Shown here: piece after piece, positions 56,585 through 64,000 of the stretch
How the letters are laid out: the number at the start of each line of letters is the position of its first letter
Numbering within the stretch: the first letter of the stretch is position 1
Assembly (NCBI GenBank): GCA_022036555.1
Contig: CM039139.1
Location: 14,350,319 to 14,414,318 of the forward strand
Source of the DNA: Microstegium vimineum
Lineage: Eukaryota; Streptophyta; Magnoliopsida; Poales; Poaceae
Reading direction: 5' to 3'
Length of the DNA stretch: 64,000 nucleotides
Translations under genes and position numbers: made by a program
Notes under the pieces: generated by a model
The model's input: only the letters and a program-made list of their open reading frames with translations
Told to the model about the DNA's origin: nothing
Databases searched by the model: none

Positions 56585-58729
56585 TCCTCGAATGGTGTTA
56601 TTTCTTTATTCTTTATAGGAACTCTATTCAGGACATGACATGCAGTCAAAATAGCTTCACCCCACCATTCCTTAGATAGCTCCGTTGTCTCTAACATGAC
56701 ATTAACCAACTCAGTTAGAGTGCGGTTTCTTCTTTCGGCAATCCTATTGGATTGTGGTGAGTATGGAGGTGTCCTTTCATGAATAATCCCATGTTCTACA
56801 CAAAATTCAGAAAAATCATTTGAAAAGTATTCTCCTCCTCGATCGGATCTTAACCGTTTAATTTTTCTCTCAAGTTGATTTTCTACTTCAGCTTTATAGG
56901 TCTTAAAATAATGTAACGTTTTATCTTTTGTTTTTAATAAGAACACGTAGCAAAATCTAGTACAATCATCTATAAAAGTCATGAAATATCTCTTGCCACC
57001 TTTGATCAACTCACCATTCATCTCGCATAGATCGGAATGGACTATCTCTAACGGTGCCAATAACCTCGCCTCAGCAGCCTTGTGAGGCTTGCGAGGTTGC
57101 TTCGATTCAACGCATACATGACACTTAGAACCTTTGACCAAGTTGAATTTCGGAATTAAATTAAGATTTGGTAGCCGCGATAAACAACCAAAGTTTACAT
57201 GATAAAGTCGCGAATGCCAAATATTAGATTCGTCTAAAATAATAGCATTGTTTACAACTTTATTACACACGTCATCATGCAAAAAAAAGCGAAACAAGCC
57301 TCCGCTGTCATAACCTTTACCAACAAATGTTCCATACTTAGAAAGTACACATTTATTAGCCTCAAGCATAATTTTATAACCATCTCGACATAATTGAGAG
57401 CCGCTAACTAGATTCTTTTTGATGGAGGGGACATGCTGCACGTTCTTCAACAACACCATCCCAAGAACATGCGCATGTGATCCGTTTCCCATCAGCAAGG
57501 ATCCAGTCCCGCCGACCTGATAAGAAGAAAACAAAGAAACATCAGCACACACATGAATATTAGCACCACTGGCCATCCACCACTCACGCGAATGACAAAC
57601 TGAAAGAACAGTAGGTAAAAAAGTACCGTACCCAGATGTTCCTCCCTCTGTTTGACTAATAACCATATTTGCAGATTTCTTTTCTTACTGAAATTTGCGG
57701 TCTGGGCACGAACTTGCCCAATGCTGGTCGCTAGCACAAACAAAACAACCTCCTTTCTTCTTCTTCTTCTTCTTAAAAGTGGTTGTTTTTTTGGCTTCGA
57801 GTCATTCTCTTGCTTGTTGTTCTTCTTATTACGGAATGCATTGTTATTTTTCTTCTGCACCATGTTGGCTACAGAAGACTCTCCTGCTCCCTTTTCACGT
57901 GTGTCTTTTGCTCTCGCCTTCTCTTCAACATCAAGAGTTCCAATAAGTTCAGCAACACTAAACTCTTTTCGCTTGTGTTTTAAAGAAGTAGCAAAATCTT
58001 TCCAAGAAGGTGGCAACTTAGCGATGATACCGTCGGCCACAAACTTATCAGGTAAAACACAGGGAAATTGTTCAAGTTCTTTGCCAGTGCCTGTATCTCA
58101 TAAGCCTATTTCACTACTGTACGGTCATCAACCATCTTGTAGTCATACAGCTGCTCCATGATGTATAGCTCACTCCTAGTATCAGAAACACCAAACTCAG
58201 CCTCAAGAGCATCCCATAATTCTTTGGCTGTCTTGCAAATGATATAGTTGTCCTCATACTTGACATGAAGTGCGCTAATTACGGCGCCTCGAAACAGGTT
58301 ATCAGCCTCCTCGAACCGTTTCTCCTCATCAGGAGTATACTGTTCAGGCTTTCTCTGTGCGGCGTAATAGCAATTCATGGCAGTAAGCCACAATATCATT
58401 TTTGCACGCCACCTCTTGAAATTTGTACCATCAAAATCATTCGGTTTCAATGCAGCAGCAAAACCTCTAACAGAAAAATGCCTAAAATCAGGTTTTTGGA
58501 TTGTAAGATAAATAGACATTTTTAGATTTAATTTAATCCAGAAATATAATAACAAATATGTGACTACAGATATGTGGACGTGTGTAATACTGCTATCAGA
58601 GATATATAAAATTAAGAACACGATGAGCAGGGCAAATGAAATATACCCTGCGAAGAGACCTGTGCCGGAGGCACTGGCGGCTCCATTCCCACTAGTCGTC
58701 ATAGTGAGTTGCGCGAAGTCGTGGACCAT
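56585..58729 (-). pseudogene. Ty1/copia copy 1: gag, protease and part of integrase, truncated
   Basis: Gag starts MTTSGNGAASASG near 58700 and shows the FKRWRAKMILWL region typical of plant copia gag. TAG at 58106-58108, a 1-bp deletion near 58060 and frameshifts in the zinc-knuckle area (about 57700-57810) break the frame. Relative to copy 2, 12 codons are missing before LLKNV. Integrase runs through HSDLCEMNGEL, RSDRGGEY and SPQSNRIAERRN, then stops at ITPFE (56585), where homology ends. Reverse transcriptase, RNase H and the 3' LTR are missing. The protease motif reads WWMASGANIHVC, with Ala in place of the catalytic Asp. Confidence 0.88.
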
Positions 58730-59440
58730 AGTCGATGCAGGGAGATGTACGCAGTGCCGTCCCTCGAACGGTTCGCCGGGATGAAGACAGGGACGGAGAC
58801 GCGTCGGGAAGAAGATGAGCAGTCACGACGACGCTCCCCAAAAACCTGATTGCGCCGCACACCCGAGTAGACGTCACCGCGAGACAATGGTTCTGGAGGC
58901 CTGCTCTCCAACTCTCTGTAATCTCGCAGAAAGGTTGGACGGGGAAGAACTATTCAAGCTTACTCAACAGAGAAGACATGCTATTTATAGAGTGACCATG
59001 TGCTGAATTCGGGAGAGGAATCAATTGACATTGAATTGTGTTTATTCCGGTAACGGACAATTGAATGCAGTAACGGTCAATTGAACAATTGACATTGAAT
59101 TATGTTTATTCTAGTAACGGACAATTGAATGCAGTAACGGTCAATTGAAAACCTTTCAATTCCGTAACTGGCCTTTTAATTCCGTAACTGACCATGAATT
59201 CACGTTTTCAATTCCATTTGACTGGCAAAACTTCACGACACGACACGGCACACGCGTGTGGTTTCCCAGTCAACCTCCCCTCAACTTCTCAATTGGTGCA
59301 CACGGAGTCCACCTATTTAAGTTGAGTCAAATTATAGTTAATATCCCGTATGGGACTATACTATAATGCAACATAACATATAGTATGAGACTAGGATTTA
59401 TTAGATTATTAAAATATGGGCCAAGCCCATTTATTCAACA
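58700..59440 (-). mobile_element. Copia LTR shared by both copies
   Basis: On the minus strand the LTR opens TGTTGAATAAATGGG at 59440, directly after a polypurine tract. It contains a 64-bp tandem repeat and CTATAAATAG (58990-58981). It runs toward the gag start of copy 1; its 3' end was not pinned down because no clear CA plus tRNA-binding site is visible, so the lower limit is only a bound. It serves as 3' LTR of copy 2 and 5' LTR of copy 1. Confidence 0.7.
59022..59149 (-). repeat. 64-bp tandem repeat in U3, two copies
   Basis: caattgacattgaattgtgt, then taacggacaattgaatgcag and taacggtcaattgaa, occurs at 59022-59085 and 59086-59149. It lies just upstream (in minus-strand sense) of the TATA box. 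Confidence 0.88.
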
Positions 59441-59452
59441 ATCCCCACCAAA
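59441..59452 (-). other. Polypurine tract of copia copy 2
   Basis: On the minus strand GGTTTGGTGGGGAT-type sequence ends immediately before the TGTTG of the LTR. Confidence 0.75.
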
Positions 59453-59973
59453 CCCTAGACCTCATAGTAATGTTCTCACTTCTCTGTTGTTTGATATATC
59501 AGTGTTTCGATGGAGACTGTTAAGTTGAACATCCATCTAGAGCAATGACTACACTTGTTCACAACTATACAATGGACTATGCCTTGAATTGACAGTTTTG
59601 TGCGATACAAATTTCATCAAGACTCTTAACTGATACTAGGTCGCCAGAGTATCCCCTCTATTTGGAGCATATAAGTCAAACTCCTGGGCTTTTCATGAGT
59701 ATCTAGAGATTACTCACATCTCATAGACTATGACTAGTAGTCGAACTCATATAGGTGTGTTCCTTGAGAATGTTCTGTAGGATAACATCCTTGCTTAGAA
59801 AAGCCACTCGGATCACATTAAGGAATGAACCAACCTGCCATACAGATAGGAAAGATATGCATCAGACATGGACCTTTTAAGGGTCTTTCCTCTCAGTCCA
59901 TTAGTAGCTTGTTTCATCGTTCTAATTCATGGGATCTCCGATCACATAAAACAGGTTACCACTATGACCGACT
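59453..59973 (-). other. Untranslated region between RNase H and LTR of copy 2
   Basis: No ORF. It is the normal 3' untranslated part of the element. Confidence 0.6.
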
Positions 59974-62900
59974 TTAGGTGGGTCTCAAGCCCATCTCTCT
60001 CGATGCAATATCTATCACATTACGTGATAGTCCCTTAGTAAATTGATCTGCCAGATTTTTAGACGTGTGAACATAATCCAACGCTATAACTCTGGAGTTT
60101 CTCAATTTTCTGACAGATTTTAACCGTCTCTTAATATGCCTTGTGGACTTCATGTTATCCTTTGAACTGTTAACTTTGACTATCACAGTCTGATTATCAC
60201 AGTTCATGGAAATAGCCGGTGTAGGTTTATCTACTACCGGTAAATCCATTAGGAGTTCACGAAGCCATTCAGCTTCAGCACCAGCAGTGTCTAATGTTGT
60301 GAGTTCTGCTTCCATGGTGGACTTCGTTAAGACAGTCTGCTTGCAAGACTTCCATGAAACAGCGCCACCTCCAAGTAGAAATACATATCCACTTGTGGCA
60401 TATAGCTCATCAGCATCAGATATCTAATTTGCATCACAATATCCCTCCAGTACCTTAGGGTACCCAGAATAGTGAATGTCATAACTCATTGTACCTTTTA
60501 GGTAGCGCATTACTCTGTCAAGAGCACGCCAATGATTATCTCCCGGATTTGAAACAAACCGGCTAAGCTTGCTCACAGCAAAAAAGATATGAGGCCTTGT
60601 AGCGCTTGCCAAGTACATGAGAGAACCAATTATTTGGGAGTATCTTAATTGATCCCTTGCTATTCTACGATTCTTTCTCAATAGCACACTAGGATCATAA
60701 GGTGTAGGAGCAGTCTGACAGTCACTGTATCCAAAGCGACTTAAGACTTTCTCCACATAGTGGGATTGCACAAGAATAACCCCACCATCACCTTCCTTTA
60801 GTAGCTTGACATTAAAAATAACATCAGCTTCTCCCAAATCCTTCATCTCAAAGTTGCTAGACAAAAATTCCTTAACCTCCTTGATCACATCAAGGCTAGT
60901 TCTCAGAATTAATATGTCATCAACATATAAGCACAATATTACACCTTCACCCCCACCATACCGATAATACACGCATTTGTCAGCTTCATTTACAATAAAG
61001 CCAGCAGATGTTAAAGTTCTGTCGAACTTCTCGTGCCATTGCTTAGGAGCTTGTTTGAGGCCATATAGAGATTTCAATAATTTATACACCATGCCTTCAT
61101 GACCATTTGCTACAAATCCATCTGGCTGATTCATATAGATTTCCTCATCTAACTCTCCATTAAGGAAAGTTGTTTTAACATTCATTTGATGAACGATAAG
61201 ACCATGAGAGGCTGCCAAAGAAAGTAGCACTCGAATTGTGGTCAAGCGAGCAACAGGTGAATAAGTATCAAAGAAATCCTCTCCTTCTTTCTGGGTATAA
61301 CCCTTGACCACAAGCCTTGCCTTGTACCTTTCAATTGTACCATCAGGCCTAAGCTTTTTCTTGAACACCCATTTGCATCCTATGGGTTTACAACCATATG
61401 GACGTTCAACAATTTCCCAAGTTCCATTAGACATAATTGAACCCATCTCACTCCTTACTGCTTCCTTCCAAGAGTCAGCATCAGGAGAGGAATATGACTC
61501 TTCAATGGTCGTTGGTGTGTCATCCACAAGATACACAATATAGTCATCACCAAAAGACTTTGTAGTCCTCTATCTCTTACTCTTTCGAGTGACTATAGAG
61601 GTATCTTCTTGTGGATCATGCACATGGGGTTCCTCATTTTGTTCTATCGGAATGAAATTCTCGTGGGAAATTACAGAATCATGATTAGAAGTGCTAGGTT
61701 CTTTCTTCATTGGAAATTCATTCTCAAAAAATGTAGCGTCTCTGGATTCCATTATAGTACCAACATGCATGTCAGGTACTCCAAAATTAAATATTAAGAA
61801 CCTATAGACAACGTTGTGAATAGCATAACCAAAGAACACACAATCAACAGTTTTAGGTCCAAGTTTACGCTTCTTGTTTATTGGCACATTCACTTTGGCC
61901 AAACAACCACAAGTGCGCAAATAAGAGAGATTTAATCTTTTCTTCTCCCATTCCTCGAATGGTGTGATTTCTTTATTCTTTGTAGGAACTCTATTCAGGA
62001 CATAATATGCAGTCAAAATAGCTTCACCCCACCATTCCTTAGATAGCCCCGCTGTCTCTAACATGGCATTAACCAACTCAGTTAGAGTGCGGTTCTTTCT
62101 TTCGGCAATCCCATTGGATTGTGGTGAGTATGGAGGTGTCCTTTCATGAATAATCCCATGTTCTAGACAGAATTCAGAAAAATCATTTGAAAAGTATTCT
62201 CCTCCTCGATCGGATCTTAACCGTTTAATTTTCCTCTCAAGTTGATTTTCTACTTTAGCTTTATAGGTCTTAAAATAATGTAACGCTTCATCTTTTGTTT
62301 TTAATAAGAACACGTAGTAAAATCTAGTACAATCATCTATAAAAGTCATGAAATATCTCTTGCCACCTTTGGTCAACTCACCATTCATCTCGCATAGATC
62401 GGAATGGACTAACTCTAAGGGTGCCAAGAACCTCGCCTCAGCAGCCTTGTGAGGGTTGTGAGTTTGCTTCGATTGAACGCATACATGAAACTTAGAACCT
62501 TTGACCAAGTTGAATTTTGGAATTAAATTAAGATTTGCTAGCCGCGATAAACAACCAAAGTTTACATGACAAAGTCGCAAATGCCAAATATTAGATTCGT
62601 CTAAAATAATAGCATTGTTCACAACTTTATTACACACGTCATCATGCAAAGAAAAACGGAACAAGCCTCCGCTGTCATAACCTTTACCAACAAATGTTTC
62701 ATACTTAGAAAGTACACATTTATTAGCCTCAAACACAATTTTATAACCGTCTCGACATAATTGAGAGCCGCTAACTAGATTCTTTTTGATGGAAGGGACA
62801 TGATGCACGTTCTTCAACAACGCCGTCTTTCCCGAAGTAAACTTCAGATTGACTGTACTAACATCAAGAACATACACATATGATCCGTTTCCCATCAGCA

Positions 62901-64000
62901 AGGATCCAGTCCCGCTGACCTGATAAGAAGAAAACAAAGAAACATCAGCACACACATGAATATTAGCACCACTGGCCATCCACCACTCAAGCGAATGACA
63001 AACTGAAAGAACAGTAGGTAAAAAATTACCATACCCAGATGTTCCTCCCTCTGTTTGACTAATAACCATATTTGCAGATTTCTTTTCTTGCTGAAATTTG
63101 CGGTCTGGGCACGAACCTGCCCAATGCTGGTCGCTACCACAAACAAAACAACCTCCTTTCTTCTTCTTCTTAAAAGTGGTTGTTTGTTTTGGCTTCGAGT
63201 CATTCTCTTGCTTCTTCTTCTTCTTATTATGGAATACATTGTTATTTTTCTTCTGCGCCATGTTGGCTGCAGAAGACTCCCCTGCTCCCTTTCCACGTGT
63301 GTCTTTTGCTCTCGCCTTCTCTTCAACATCAAGAGTTCCAATAAGTTCAACAACACTAAACTCTTTTCTCTTGTGTTTTAAAGAAGTAGCAAAATTTTTC
63401 CAAGAAGGTGGTAACTTAGCGATGATACCGCCGGCCACAAACTTATCAGGTAAAACACAGGGAGATTGTTCGAGTTCTTTTGTTAGTGCTTGTATCTCAT
63501 GAGCCTGTTCCACTACTGGACGGTCATCAACCATCTTGTAGTCATACAACTACTCCATGATGTACAGCTCACTCCCAGCATCAGAAACACCAAACTGAGC
63601 CTCAAGAGCATCTCATAATTCTTTGGTTGTCTTGCAAATGATATAGTTGTCCTCATACTTGACATGAAGTGCGCTAATTACGGCGCCTCGAAACAGGTTA
63701 TCAGCCTCCTCGAACCGTTTCTCCTCATCAGGAGTATACTGTTCAGGCTTTCCCTGTGCGGCGTAATAGCAATTCATAGCAGTAAGCCACAATATCATTT
63801 TTGCACGCCACATCTTGAAATTTGTACCATTAAAATCATTCGATTTCAATGCAGCAGCAAAACCTCTAACAAAATAATGCATAAAATCAGGTTTTTGGAT
63901 TGTAAGATAAATAAGCATTTTCAGATTTAATTTAATCCAGAAATATAATAACAAATATGTGACTACAGATATGTGGACGTGTGTAATACTGTTATCAGAG
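59974..64000 (-). pseudogene. Ty1/copia copy 2: nearly full gag-pol with four stops
   Basis: On the minus strand one frame runs from gag (cut by the window edge) to the end of RNase H at 59974. It is interrupted only by TGA 63613-63615 and TAG at 63550-63552, 61570-61572 and 60424-60426. Domains in order: gag; CCHC zinc knuckle (CFVCGSDQHWAGSC); protease, reading WWMASGANIHVC with Ala (codon 62974-62976) where Asp is expected; integrase with HSDLCEMNGEL, RSDRGGEY and NGIAERKN; reverse transcriptase with YVDD at 60916-60927; and RNase H with STMEAEL and DQFTKGL. No frameshift was found in pol. It is non-functional without readthrough. Confidence 0.92.

Overview
The window is nuclear DNA from a plant, almost certainly a grass. 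Genes carry GT-AG introns, host 5' ends are very GC-rich, and the space between genes is filled with Ty1/copia elements, Helitrons, a Mutator-like element, a CACTA MITE, and Tourist-, Stowaway- and other grass-type MITEs. The MITE families look panicoid, but the species cannot be fixed from the sequence alone. There are no rRNA or tRNA genes, CRISPR arrays or bacterial features.

Layout. 1-8504 is the 3' part of a Sirevirus-like Ty1/copia retrotransposon on the + strand: pol, an internal U3-like palindrome cluster, a decayed envelope-like ORF, several polypurine tracts and the 3' LTR. 8.5-24 kb holds one small secreted-protein gene (12100-12468), a dead tandem copy of it (10571-10940) and many DNA transposons, including a foldback with a nested CACTA MITE and a MULE with 9-bp target duplications (19995-21438). 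24.4-42.0 kb is the gene-bearing part: an HVA22/REEP family gene (24376-27603, six exons), an EF-hand gene (30564-32912, four exons), a lysine-rich nuclear-type protein gene on the minus strand (33618-35768, five coding exons), and a small integral membrane protein gene (41610-42008). A partial duplicate of the minus-strand gene lies at 36778-40120, split by a Tourist-like MITE and a 2.2-kb Helitron. 42-56 kb has an intronless UDP-glucuronate 4-epimerase gene on the minus strand (48186-49802), two more Helitrons and a broken unidentified gene. 56.6-64 kb is two copies of one Ty1/copia family on the minus strand that share a single LTR; one copy is truncated in integrase and the other runs off the window.

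The host genes are unrelated single-copy genes (ER membrane shaping, calcium binding, cell-wall sugar nucleotide synthesis, two of unknown function) and do not form a pathway. No new multi-gene system was found. The most informative structures are (i) the LTR-type palindrome cluster repeated directly upstream of the envelope-like ORF, (ii) long reading frames broken almost only by C-to-T or G-to-A type stops, (iii) transposon insertions whose empty sites are preserved in a nearby paralogous sequence, and (iv) the shared-LTR copia pair, both copies lacking the expected protease aspartate. All family assignments come from motifs recognised by eye and were not searched against a database.
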